Source of the DNA: Brachyhypopomus gauderio
Lineage: Eukaryota; Chordata; Actinopteri; Gymnotiformes; Hypopomidae
DNA length: 64,000 nt
Direction of reading: 5' to 3'
NCBI RefSeq assembly: GCF_052324685.1
Contig: NC_135212.1
Span: 8,804,778-8,868,777 of the forward strand
The first letter of the stretch is position 1; every line of letters starts with the position of its first letter. The position numbers and the translations under genes are program-made. The notes under the pieces were generated by a model. The model did no database searches. It was not told where the DNA came from and saw only the letters and a list, made by a program, of their open reading frames with translations. This document shows positions 24,851 to 36,466 of this stretch, piece after piece.

Positions 24851-25602
24851 ACAATTATATAGTTATGTTTGCAGTTATAATTTGAGGGGAACAACTATTT
24901 CCAACCCACCCACCTGTACCCACAGTCATTTGTGCCTGCAGTATCTCAGTCCGGTGTGACGGGACATCACGGGACATCGTCCCAGCCAAACAGCAGATTG
25001 GGAGTGCTACTATAGCTGGCACTGCCTTGCTAGCTATAACACTGATATATCCCTGTTACATTAAGGCCAAAAGAATATTAATAAAGTACCCAATCCACAC
25101 AAGTGACATGTTGCTGTCCCCTTAGGTACTGGCAGAAGACACTATAACTTTATGCCAACACTGGCCACATTCTGAAAACTGTTCATATTTCTTTTGAAGG
25201 TGGTAGATGTGGCTTTTACAATTCCTTGTAGTTTATTATATGGCTTTAATGGAAAACTATATGCTGTCAGAAATTCACAAGTTCATAAACCCTAACTCGA
25301 GATTTAACATGACGATAATAACAAAACGTGTCACAGTAACATTTCCCCATTTATTACCTACGTATATTACTGTTTGTGTGACTCACACAGCTTTTGCATT
25401 TTTACATTTGCATGTGATGTTAGCAATTCATAACAGAACACCGATCCACAAAATAAATAAATAAAAATAACTAAACACATTTACTAATTCACCTGAACAT
25501 GTCAGACAGTAAATAATATTAATAAGGCTTTGCAGATGATATATATTATATATATATATTTTACTGTTTTTTAACACTTTGCAAATCATCAACAAAATAT
25601 CA

Positions 25603-25835
25603 TGTCATGTCTTGTCTCCCTCTTGTAAGTCATGTCTTTGTTTTGTTCCCCCTGTCATTTGCAACTCAAACTCCTCGTCAGTGTTTCCAGGTGTGTCTTG
25701 TTTGGTTCCTTGTTTACTCTGTGTATTTAAGTACTGTGTTTGGTCTTTTGCTTGATTGGTTATTGTATGATCTGCATCTGATTTATAGATCTTCAGTGGT
25801 TTGCTTATTGATGTATTTGGTTCTGTTGTTTTCCA
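25603..25835 (+). mobile_element. Degenerate LTR-like block
   Basis: It starts TGTCATGTCTTGTCTCCC and shares text with the LTR at 13,244 (a TGTGTATTTAAGTACTGTG promoter-like block and the TTGATTGGTTATTG box). No matching end or target duplication is visible because a (CTAT)n array follows. Confidence 0.45.
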
Positions 25836-25837
25836 TA

Positions 25838-25905
<68 letters not shown>
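25838..25905. repeat. (CTAT)n microsatellite
   Basis: About 17 uninterrupted CTAT tetramers. Such arrays are usually polymorphic in length. Confidence 0.95.
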
Positions 25906-28900
25906 CAACCTAATACAGATAATTACATACAGATAATTACATATATTGTAAAGTACTTTTGAGCTACATTGTATGCATTATATGTGCTATATAAATTTCT
26001 AATAATTCTTTTTACCAGATCTGCTTTTGTCAAGATTTTCTCAAACCAATTTTCTCCCAGTTTAAATCATTGCCAGTTTCTATCCCATCCTAATAGAGCT
26101 GAGATAAGTTAGTGTCATTGAAATAACCAGAGGGAGGGGCTATAATGCATCCTTTCACCCAGAGAGCAGGGACGATTTCACTGGTATGGACTCATGGTCT
26201 GGCAGCAGATGAAGACATAAGTGACGTAAGGAAACATCTATAAGCACATGCGCACTCATCCTAGTACCAATCTCAGTAAAGTTTGCTTAAATGTAGATGC
26301 TTAATAACTACCAACCCATTTTTGCAGCATGGGAATATAGTTTCATCATAGGAAAACTCAAGTTGCATCTCTACATTTACTGGACAGAAGACCATTACAG
26401 CTCACTGATTTATTCTGGCTGTTAAAATGACTCAAGGAGAAACAGTTGTGCACCTGTTCCTAAGTCCACACAAACAAGATAGCTGGGAGCGAAATAACTC
26501 TTGAGGAGAAATCTGTATGACACAGGCAGGACATGGTTGCAGGTGGGAAGTTGTTGCCATGACGCTCTACCTGCTGAAAAAAGAAAAAAAATCATGACTC
26601 AATGACTGTGATTTTAAAAAGTGGTGTGGGAGGGAAATGTTTGCACAGGAAATGCCAATGAGTTGTAAGACACAATGAAGCAAACAGTTGGGGAAAAAAA
26701 CAATGAATACATCAAAACATTTCTTTTATGAATAATTGCAATAACATACTTACTGTTTCTACAGTTAAAATGTAATGTATAAAACACTGGTCCTCGGCAC
26801 TGATGCATATTAATAACTTCATACGATTGTGGGCATATGTCAGCTAGACTGGTCACTGAACAATCATGACTAGACACAAAGTTCAAATCAATCAGGCGGG
26901 AGTTCTACTGTCTCCATCACTGTCTGCAGTGCAGCGGAGCAGAAACGAAAGGTGGAGGTGTGATGATGATCTGCTGTGGACAGTTTTTGTAACGATTCAT
27001 GGAAATACCATCTTCATCTTCTCATCTTCATGAGAACCCTTAAAATGCTCAATACCACTGAAAACAGCTGGGATGAGTTTTGAAAACCGAAACCGTTTTC
27101 ATGAAGGCCAAACTTTTTGAATGTAATATGTTTATATATGAATGTTTACTTCTCATGATTTCATTTTTTCGACTGTACAGTACTATCATGCTGCAATGTG
27201 TTCATAAGAAGTAAGGAGGCATGACAATCAGATAGAAAATGCTATGTTCAATTATCAGGACTACTTTCAAAAACAACAGTATTTAAAAACAGCAACCTCT
27301 AATTTTGGGCTGTGTTTTACATGAATTATATAAGGCAAATTAAAATACAAGTTAATATAATTAAAAAAACTGCATTTTATTTTTTTCTAATTTTAAGCCC
27401 TTCTGGAACAAATCCAAATCTCAACTTTGATGACAAATTACGGTCATCAAAAGGGTGAACAATTTTCATGTCAATTAGTACCAAGTATCCACTGAGAGCT
27501 AAAGGGCAGGCATTTTGTTCTAACGCTGCATAACACCACCATCGTCAACAATAGGAACGTGATTGGTGAACACTGGCATTCAGTCATGCCAGCTGGATAC
27601 CCATACCTAAATATAACAGCAACTAACCTTTCACTTCCATCAGCATTCTTGTTTCGCACATGACCAAGAACACAAATCTTATGCATTGCTTTAAGATATC
27701 ATACTTAAAGTGTATTATATTAGAATATTCAAATGTATTCAAATATGTAGTGTATTTCATTCGAATATCCTGCAGAGTAAAATATGTGTCTGTTGCACTC
27801 TTCCTTTGGTGCTTCACTTCTTCAGTGAATCTAGGAGCTATATAATTCTCAGTGCATAAAAGCAGTGTGTTTCTAGGGCCATAAATAATGTGACTGTGCA
27901 AGACAGTGCCATTTGTTTTAAAATACAATAAGGAGCAGCAGGAAGACATCCCCAATAGATTTGTGCAGACAGTGTTATGTGTTTGACGCATACGGATGTG
28001 CCGTTATTTACACGTGTTTACATATATACATTATTGTGCTATAACATTTTCCAGTCTTGCAGAAGAGTAGAGAGAATATACAATCACTTCCCTATTTTAA
28101 TGACAAATCAAATTCATGCTTTAGCAATAAGCAAGAATGGCATGTGTGCATTGTTTAGGCTGAGGTTGTAATCCTGGGTCAGACTGTGTGCTGTTGTAGT
28201 CATGTTAAAAGGGTCCTGCTCAGTAAGATTGTATGTGGCATCTATGCCAGCCATTTGGACAGTAGTTATACAAGCCACTTAGACAGCATTCATATACCAT
28301 GTAGTAAGCAATGGTTATTTTCAAGAGAACAGCCATTTCTGATTCTGGTTTTATTGCAGCTTACATTTCATTTGTTTAATAGCTACTTTGCACTACTTTG
28401 CTCTACTGTAGATACATGTAACCAATGTTAATAATGTTGTTTGCATTTTACATAGGACAGTATGACAAACAATTTACAGAAACAAAAGCTCTTCAAATTA
28501 TGCTTCTTCATTCAACATTGAACAGCAGAATTATTCTTCAGAACAGACACAAAGTGAAATGTAGTTTATAGTACAACACAAGGACTAGCTTGCTGAATTT
28601 TTTAGAAAAATGTATGTTGTAATAGTCTATAGATATGTTGTTGTGATAAAATTGTGCCTTAATCCATTTTGTAACAATTACACACAAACAGCATTGTATT
28701 TAGTTTACCTGCCCCATATTTTAATCTGAATAACATACAAATAAATTAACCTAATTTTATAACAAATCAGCTTCCAACCTGAATCAGAGCAAAATAAAAA
28801 CAAAAGCAATTAACAAATTAGTGAAATTAACAAAATATAAAACAATACTAACAAAAGTATTTTAAAACTATGACTACATATTATATAAATGAAATGACAT

Positions 28901-29350
28901 ACTTTTAGTCCTCAAAAACTCAAACTGCAAATATAGAAAACTTTGATGATATTCATATAAGGTTAGAATGTATTTCTGATAATAAAACTTTACAGAATGC
29001 TGACTGGAATGTTGGTGTGTAAGGATACACTGCACTCAAAAGTGTAGATCCCTGGGGAAGCTGCTAGTGGAAGCTCAGCACCTCTGAAACAGCTGCTTGT
29101 GAAATGAAATATATTGGAAAGTGCATTCTGAATACATCCCTTTGTGCTTACTTTATTTAATTGTAATTTGTGTAATAATATGCTTGTTTTAGTCAATTAA
29201 CCAAAATATTTTATGTTCCTAATCATATAAGACTGAAAAATGTTCATGCTGATTTTTATCACATGAAGTGAAGATATTTTATGAAAAAAATGTGTAATCC
29301 AAATAAATAGAAAACTATTGTATAAAAAAATATATTTTAAAACAGGTGGG
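25906..29350. other. Non-coding stretch upstream of the TRIM 3' end
   Basis: No exon or identifiable element is visible, only AT-rich unique-looking DNA with short chance frames. It separates the transposon-rich left part from the first confident host gene. Confidence 0.5.
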
Positions 29351-29353
29351 TAC

Positions 29354-29359
29354 TTTATT
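29354..29359 (-). promoter_or_regulatory. Candidate poly(A) signal of the TRIM gene
   Basis: AATAAA on the minus strand lies 205 bp beyond the TRIM stop codon, a plausible end for a short 3' UTR. Confidence 0.5.
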
Positions 29360-29563
29360 GTTTAGCAAACCTCTGCCTTTCAGTTCAGTTTCTGTCCAGT
29401 GAACACACATGACCAGGACCTCATATCTTAAAGGGAACACGAATTCGAGGGTCAGCTGAATTGAATGCAGCCCACATTCTTGCCCCTAGCATTTTCAAAG
29501 CAAGGTTATGCCAATTATAATTCCACTATAAAATTTCACCATTTTTTTTTTACAAGTGAAACT

Positions 29564-32500
29564 TCAGTCTGTAGAGGGTCTAGCAAATACATCGCAGATA
29601 GAAAGATGAGTTTTGGAGACAGCAAGAGCTGGGTAGAGCGGTTTGGAGAACGCATGCTTAAAGCTGTAGAGCAAGGTAAGGGTGCCCTCTACAGGCACAC
29701 TGTAGAATGTCAGGCAGCCCTCTTCAAAATCCAAGAGCACCCCAATCTTCTGGAGCCCAGTGGCGCACACTGGCGAGGTCGCCTTGTCATGAAGGGCTTC
29801 CACTTTGCCCTTCTCACACACGAGGCACCATGAGTTTGGGTAGAACCCGATCCGGCAGCTGTCTTTCTGCCCCTTCCTGCCGATCTGCCCATCGCTGACA
29901 CCCACCTTCCACCGGCCCTCGTCTGGAGAGACCTCCACCTCCCAGTAATGGCGGCCCTGGCACAGGGCCTTGGAAGCCAACACCTGTGGGAAGATGGAGA
30001 AGCGTGCCTCCTGCTCGGGGTAGCACTGCTGCGCCTCGCTGTACTCCACCCGTCTGTTGTCTTCGGTAAGGAGCAGCTTTGGATGAGCCGTGTCAGGATC
30101 CAGAGTTGGACTTGTGCCATCTGAAGAAGGTGCAGAGTGAAAATCAGGCGAGAAAACGTCTTTCTGACATCTCCTCAGAGACACGTTCTGTCAAGTAGTG
30201 ATACCGCACAGTCTGTCATGGAATTTGGTCAAAATCTCAACTGCAGGATCTCATATGGTGTAACAAACACATAAGACTCCTGTAATCGCAGTGTAAAGAC
30301 TTAAAATAACAGACTATGGTATAACACAATGTAATAACAAAACTTGGTGGTTTAATTCAGTTGACAGGTGGGAAGAAGTAATAAATATTTTTACAAATTT
30401 TTATACCTTTTTACACCCAGTGCCATAAATTTATTTATTCCTCTTGAAAAGTATGTATGGTAAAGCGAGAAGTGCAGGACTCACAGAGCAGTCTGAATGG
30501 GTCTCTGTGAGACACGGATATTACTACAACATCCAGTCTTCTTTCTGTCCATTCTTGCAGGCTATCCAGTCTGCCTTGATTGACTTCTTCAATAGAATCC
30601 AAGTTCTCTATAGGGTCTGAGAGCTCATTCAAACTAGAGGTGTTTGAGGAGATCATAAACAGTTGTAATCGGTCTATTTGTAGTATACCTATTTTCACTG
30701 ACTAAACAGACATCAACAGATACAATTTGCTGCTGCAAATTAGATAAGTAATAATTACAATCCTCAGAGCATGGACAACCATAATTTGTGACAAAGGAAA
30801 TGTAATATGGTATCCAAGAGAAATGTTTAACAAGTAATTAAAAATGTATAAAAATAAACAACGTACTTACCATTCAGCGATCTTTCTGAACTCCTGGGGG
30901 AAAAAATGATCTGCATTACATTTCTGGTAACACAGAAATATTTCCGTATCACCAAATGCTTATGAATGTCCTCCTGCAGCTGGTCTTACCCTGATGAAGA
31001 CCTGGTCTTGAGCTCGTGAGGCCCCCTGTGCATCTCCCAGACTCTGCAGTGAGTTGAACGTGCTCCGGGTGGTCCTGAGGGCCTGCTTCAGCAGGGAGAG
31101 CTGCCCCACGACGCTCCCCATCACTCGGCTCTCCTCCTGGGCAACGCAGCGCAACGCCTGCTGTTCCTCCAGCTCCAGGGCCTCCCGCATGGCCTGGTAC
31201 TGCTGGACAACCGCAGCCCTCGTGCCCTCCAGGACCTCCTACAAGGAGCAGAGACACTGCGGGTGGTAGGTGTGCAGCTGTTTGACTGGTAGTGCTTGCA
31301 CTACTGTTTTAACAGAGCAGGGATTTGCCGCCCTGATCACACAAGACGTGTGCGCCATAGTGGACATCTACTATTTCGCAAAGTGGCACATTTTACATTT
31401 ATGGCCCAGACTGTCTGGAGACTTATTTATCCACAATGCCTCTGATTAGGACTGTATGTAAAGAGACGTGGCAGGTTACGGTCACTGTGAGCCAAACATG
31501 CTCATATTCTCTCCGTTGCATATTGAAATTTCCAGGACCAACTTCCTCAAATTCAAGGACTGCACCTGGTGGCATTTACCTACTGCTGCCCCTGAATATG
31601 TTGTCCAAAAACCATGTTAATTCAATGCAAATTCAAAAGACTGAATGCCATATTTCAAGCCATGCATCCTGAAATTTGCATTTTCCGTGCATGACACTAC
31701 GCGCCGATTCAACGAAAACTTCACTCACACTCAATGTGACTGACAATTTACCAATTCACCTGTGAGAAGGTGGCATGCACGTAAAGGAACTACACACTAC
31801 GTACAGGAAACACTAGAATCCAGTGCCAAATGAACAAACGAATTTCGCCAATAAAATCTACAGGAGAATGTCCGAACTTTTACAAAGTAAAAGTCAGCAT
31901 AGGCCTTGCGGAATCGATGCAATTTTAAATGAACTTGTGATGGCAAAATAATATGTTGAAATGCCATCTCTGATTAATTGAATAAATGCTAAAAGTAATG
32001 CTTACCAGACCTTCTTAAAATCTTTATAACAAATATCATATCAGATCATATTTTTCAACAAAGGATGAGAAATGCACAAGATCTTAATGAGAATCTAAAA
32101 GATTATTTACAAAATACCTTTTTCATACCAATCTTTTCTAAATATTGACTTCCTACCAATCTAATAGGATATCATATCATACCATATCAAGCACAACACA
32201 AGATTAATGACACTTTACTGGCTTTTCTCTGAGTTTCGTCAGATCTGCCAAACACAGAGATGCACAAAGTGATTCATTATAACCAGCAACAAAAACTGTA
32301 ATAAATTTATAGTTTTAATTTAGAAACGTACATAGAGACTACACTGAGACTAGTCAGATGCCTCCTGAAGTGAATTATTGGGACAATACTGCAGTCTCTT
32401 TTAGGACAGTGGTGAGGACTACGCACATCTGTCCTGTTAATGCATAGAAGCACTTACCTGAACACTCTGCTGCTTCTCTTTGAGCTGAGCGACCCTGTTC

Positions 32501-32755
32501 AGAACCGCCGTTTCCTTTATCTGGATCTTTTTCATTTCGCTTTTCAGGGTGTTCTGAGACATTCATAAATCATATGCGGGAAAAGGGGAGGAACAGTTTA
32601 GTTACACTTAGCTGCCTGGCCATAAATTTAAAGAAGAAAACTTTCAGCTATAACGAAAAAGAGCAGTGGACAAAATTAGATTCGATGTTTGATTATCATT
32701 GCTCAAATGGGGGAAGGTCAAGCAATAGGCCATAACTGGGAACTGCAGACACTCG

Positions 32756-32790
<35 letters not shown>

Positions 32791-34702
32791 TGCTGTGGCA
32801 ACCTACCCTGAGCTCTTTCTCAGCCTCTTTGATGCTGATGCAGGCATGTTCCTTGTGTGAGCCTATGACCGTGCACACCGTGCACACACACACCCCACAA
32901 GGGCGGCAGTAGATGCGGTTCATCTCCTGGTGTTCCTGGCACCTCCAAGCGGACACGTCCTCCACCGCAGGCACGAGTGGGTGGCTCTTGAACACAGGCG
33001 ACTCCAGGTGGATCCGAAGGTGCTCTGAACACATTGAGGCACAGCACACGAGGCAGGTCTTGACCGCAGCCCTCTGACCCGAGCTGGAGCAGTAGTGGCA
33101 GAGGACGGAGGCAGAAGAATCCTCCTTGGAATCATCAGAGGTGTCAGCACATTCTGGGTGACCGTCACTGGTAGATGGGACTGCTCCACTCTGTTGCTTA
33201 GGACTGGTGGAGGAGTTTGCATTTTTGGGAGAGGTCTCCATGGTCCTGGCTGGTGATGCTGGCTGTGGTTCATCGTTAGAGTGAATGTCCAGAGGTGGTT
33301 CTGTGGTTGAAGCTGCGTTAGTTTTGGCTGGTGTTCTATTTGCTAGTGGTGTGACATGTGCTGAGGATGTGTCGCCTATAGGGGGCACTCTGGGGCCTCC
33401 TGATGGAGGGATTTCTTCATGCTTTTTTTTTGTTGGAGGCGTATCATCGTCAGAGGAGTCGCTAACGGTGACCGTGTTGTCTCTGGGCGAAGCTGTGCCG
33501 AGTCTGTACCCTGTAGTGTTCTGAATGAGGGCAGATGAGCCAAATCTCCTTTTCCCAAGCACTTTTTTGGGAGAATAGCGATCAGAAAGTCTCTTCCCAA
33601 GAGTCCAGTCTATACAAACAAGACAGAGCACAGTCAATTACATTTAAAGTGCCCTTTTATAATCAAGCACACAAACTAATTAACCAGTAGAGTACAGACA
33701 AAAGGAACTGATAAATAAATTTCACCAGTGACTAATATAGATGGTTTTATGGTTTCAAGGAATCTCTTCATTAGCCAGTACATTACAGAAAGCATTAAAC
33801 TCTTGCTTATGTAGCCTATATTACCTTAATTGCTTCTAGCATTTTTGTTTTTAGAACAAATGCCTTTGAGCATTGTGTGGACATCACGATCCCGCAAACC
33901 TTTGAACCCACCCTTAGTTTCGTTAAGCTCATGCACCTGTCAACGGTACGTTTAAATGTCTTTTTCTCATAGTAAAGTCATATTACATGCAACATACACT
34001 GCAAAAGTGACACATCACAATACGTCCCTTTTAAGAAAGCCATTATAAAGGAGAGAATAGAAATATGTAATACATATTGATCACTAATACGATTTTTATC
34101 GCAGTGACTCCTGACAAGACTTTGGTACAAGGAAATAGTAATAGAAACATTTGGATACGTCACAACATCGGCGCAAGTAACTCATTTAATGTTTTTTTTT
34201 TATTGTACTAAATGTGCCAAAAGTGAGAGATAAGCAGTCACTTAGGGATAACCGACTTTCATTCGCGAGAATAACAGCCTCCTTTAAATTTCAAGAGGAA
34301 CAGTCAGCAGTGAGCGCGTCATTTCAAACGCACCTATGGACAGAGAAGACAGGCTGGGCCTACCAACCGCTCAGGCTCCTATTAACTACGGTGTACTCAG
34401 TAGCTTCCCCGTTAAGATTAGACGACAAACGGATACAAATTGGCAAACTAAGTCAAAATACTTGTGCGGACGCTTGCAGATGTGGACGCTCCGTCTGTGT
34501 CATCGAAGTCTGGTGGCTCCCTGTGTTCGTAATTGCACTCGGGACAGTAATAAGGACCGGAGGAAGACCCGCTCCACAGTTCGCCGATGCACCCCTGACA
34601 AAAGCTGTGGTCGCAGCCTAGTTGAACCCGATTGCGACACTCGTGGTGGCATAACGGACAGATGTGTTGTGAGCCAGCTGGTTTATCGAGAGAGGAACCC
34701 AT
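29564..34702 (-). CDS. TRIM-family RING E3 ubiquitin ligase (B30.2)
   Basis: Seven exons give a continuous 705-residue protein: 34702-34462, 33609-32807, 32553-32458, 31238-30990, 30893-30871, 30633-30485 and 30120-29564, all phases agreeing. The 96-nt and 23-nt exons are the classic TRIM sizes. The RING has C15, C18, C30, H32, C35, C38, C53 and C56. After a 170-residue disordered Ser/Pro-rich linker come B-box 1 (from C251) and B-box 2 (C304 to about H335), then coiled-coil helices encoded by exons 3-6 and a PRY-SPRY domain from about residue 522 (LDPDTAHPKL, GRHYWEVEV, WKVGVS, LDFEEGCLTFYSV). TRIM proteins of this class ubiquitinate targets recognised by the SPRY domain, often in antiviral innate immunity. 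Two B-boxes plus B30.2 recall TRIM25/TRIM16 and fish finTRIMs, but I cannot assign an orthologue. The start is the first ATG before the RING. Confidence 0.9.
32807..33609 (-). CDS. TRIM exon 2: linker and two B-boxes
   Basis: An unusually long 803-nt exon encodes an acidic/Ser/Pro-rich linker, including a VTVSDSSDDD stretch (residues 127-136) that resembles a phospho-regulated SUMO-interaction motif. The two B-boxes follow: CHYC...CLVC...CSEH, then CQEH...CRPC...SHKEHAC. The donor AGG|GTAGGT is followed within 20 bases in the intron by a (CA)n tract as read on this strand. Confidence 0.85.
34462..34702 (-). CDS. TRIM exon 1: RING finger
   Basis: This exon encodes residues 1-80 plus one base. 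It starts MGSSLDKPAGSQHICPLC and contains the complete C3HC4 zinc ligand set. The donor is A|GTATTT (a weak match), chosen because its phase 1 joins exactly to the acceptor at 33,609. A stop follows 12 bases later if it is not spliced. Confidence 0.85.
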
Positions 34703-35537
34703 TTGTTTATTAAGTTTGGCGGTGCGGCATGAGAGCAGCAGCTACAAAGAAATGAAACTCGGTGGGTGGACGCGTTACTCTTAAAGCGACAGTGAATCAA
34801 AAGCTTACAACCGCCCTCTTGGACTATTCTCTCACCACAAACTTCACCAAATACTAAAATATTTAAGTTATTTTAAGAGCTAAATCAGATTTACAAACTT
34901 GTCTATTAAGGATTTCTGCAAAAATCTCCAGGGGAGGTCCTCCAGTATTCCCCGTGAAATTATTTCTATGTAATTTCTCGTACGGAGAGTCCTGATTACA
35001 TATCTACAATAATATTGTGTACACACTTTATTGCTATTAAGTTGTGACTGCGACGACTGACTCAGCTCAGTGTAGATGCACTACAGCCAACAAATACATT
35101 AATTGTATATATAAAAAGAAACTTGAATTTGTGGCATTTTAATCATTTTGTTTAGCTAATCAGCTATTGTTTAATCCGTATTTTAGTAGATTCTTGGCTA
35201 AATGAATATTATTAGAATAAACAGAAATATATATATGAAAACAAAATAGAGATTGGGTTTTGGGTGTACCACATTAAGAATATATACAATGGCTTTATTT
35301 GGACAGCTCCACTATTGACATATGTGGTGGTCAGTTTCAACAAAAACTTTTTATCTAAAAGTCCTGAAAGAATCCGTAACTCTTTCCACATGGTACAAAA
35401 TATCTTGCTGTGTCTCTCACTCTCTCTGTCTCTCTCCCTCTATCTGTCTCTGTCTCTCTCACTCTCTGTCTCACACTCTCTGTGTGTGTCTCTCTCTCTG
35501 TCTCATTCACTCACTCACTCTCTCCCTATGTCTGTCA

Positions 35538-35575
<38 letters not shown>

Positions 35576-35766
35576 TTCACACACACATAATACACAAGCT
35601 TAAAGTTATGGGGAAATATTGGAAAGGTGAGTTGTGTTGCTAATTTGCACCTTTATGTGGAATCATGATTATATAGGGCAGTACTGAAAGAATGAAATTT
35701 GAACAATTAATCATAAAAAATGCACATTCGGTTTAAGAAATCTGTCAAACAAGCAGAGAACCACAT
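34703..35766. other. TRIM-cd81 intergenic DNA
   Basis: This is the region between the TRIM start and the putative cd81 3' end. It includes an imperfect (TC)n tract at about 35,411-35,580. No further gene was seen. A TRIM promoter should lie just above 34,702, but no canonical TATA box is evident. Confidence 0.5.
35411..35580. repeat. Imperfect (TC)n tract
   Basis: About 170 bp of CTCTCTGT and CTCACT variants is pyrimidine-rich on the plus strand. It yields Leu/Ser-rich false frames and is not coding. Confidence 0.9.
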
Positions 35767-35772
35767 TTTATT
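35767..35772 (-). promoter_or_regulatory. Candidate poly(A) signal of cd81
   Basis: AATAAA on the minus strand lies about 420 bp past the cd81 stop codon. Other AT-rich candidates exist, so this is only a likely site. Confidence 0.35.
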
Positions 35773-36192
35773 ATAGTTAGCCAGTCCATAGTTATACAGT
35801 CCATCACATTACCATTAACTGAACTCCCTTAAGGTAAGAGTTGGACCAAAGAAAAAGCAAATCAGATTTTTTTCTCCTTTGTTTATCTAACTACATTTGC
35901 AGGTTTGCTATTCATATTTATTGGAGTGACTAGATCAGTGTGATACCAAGTGAAACTGAAAATCACAGATAATTATGTGATTGTTAAGGAAAATAAATAA
36001 AACATAAAAAATCAAATATATATAGACTACGTGAAAGTCTGATAGTTATTTGTCTGAACAAAGTCTAAAACACAGATTTCAATGCCTAAAATAGAATATA
36101 ATAGAAAAATAGGACACAGTGAAGTTGAATGTATCCTCTTTTAGCACTGGCTGGAATATCTTGAAGTTGCATGCTCGCATTAATGGTGTCCC

Positions 36193-36431
36193 TCAGTACG
36201 CTGGGGCAGCATTACGAATTGAACAGCAAAGGACCATAGTGAAGATCATCTCAAAAATCTGCAAGCACATGACAATGAATGTAAAGAAAGTATAGATGAA
36301 AAGAGAAAACCATATTTTAAGAATGAAAGTAGTGAGAATGTTCTCACCATGATAACAGCAATGGCTAGGGCAGCCAGGCCAATCACATGGAGTTTCTCAG
36401 AGAACAGATCCCTCAACTTTATATGGCAACT

Positions 36432-36466
<35 letters not shown>

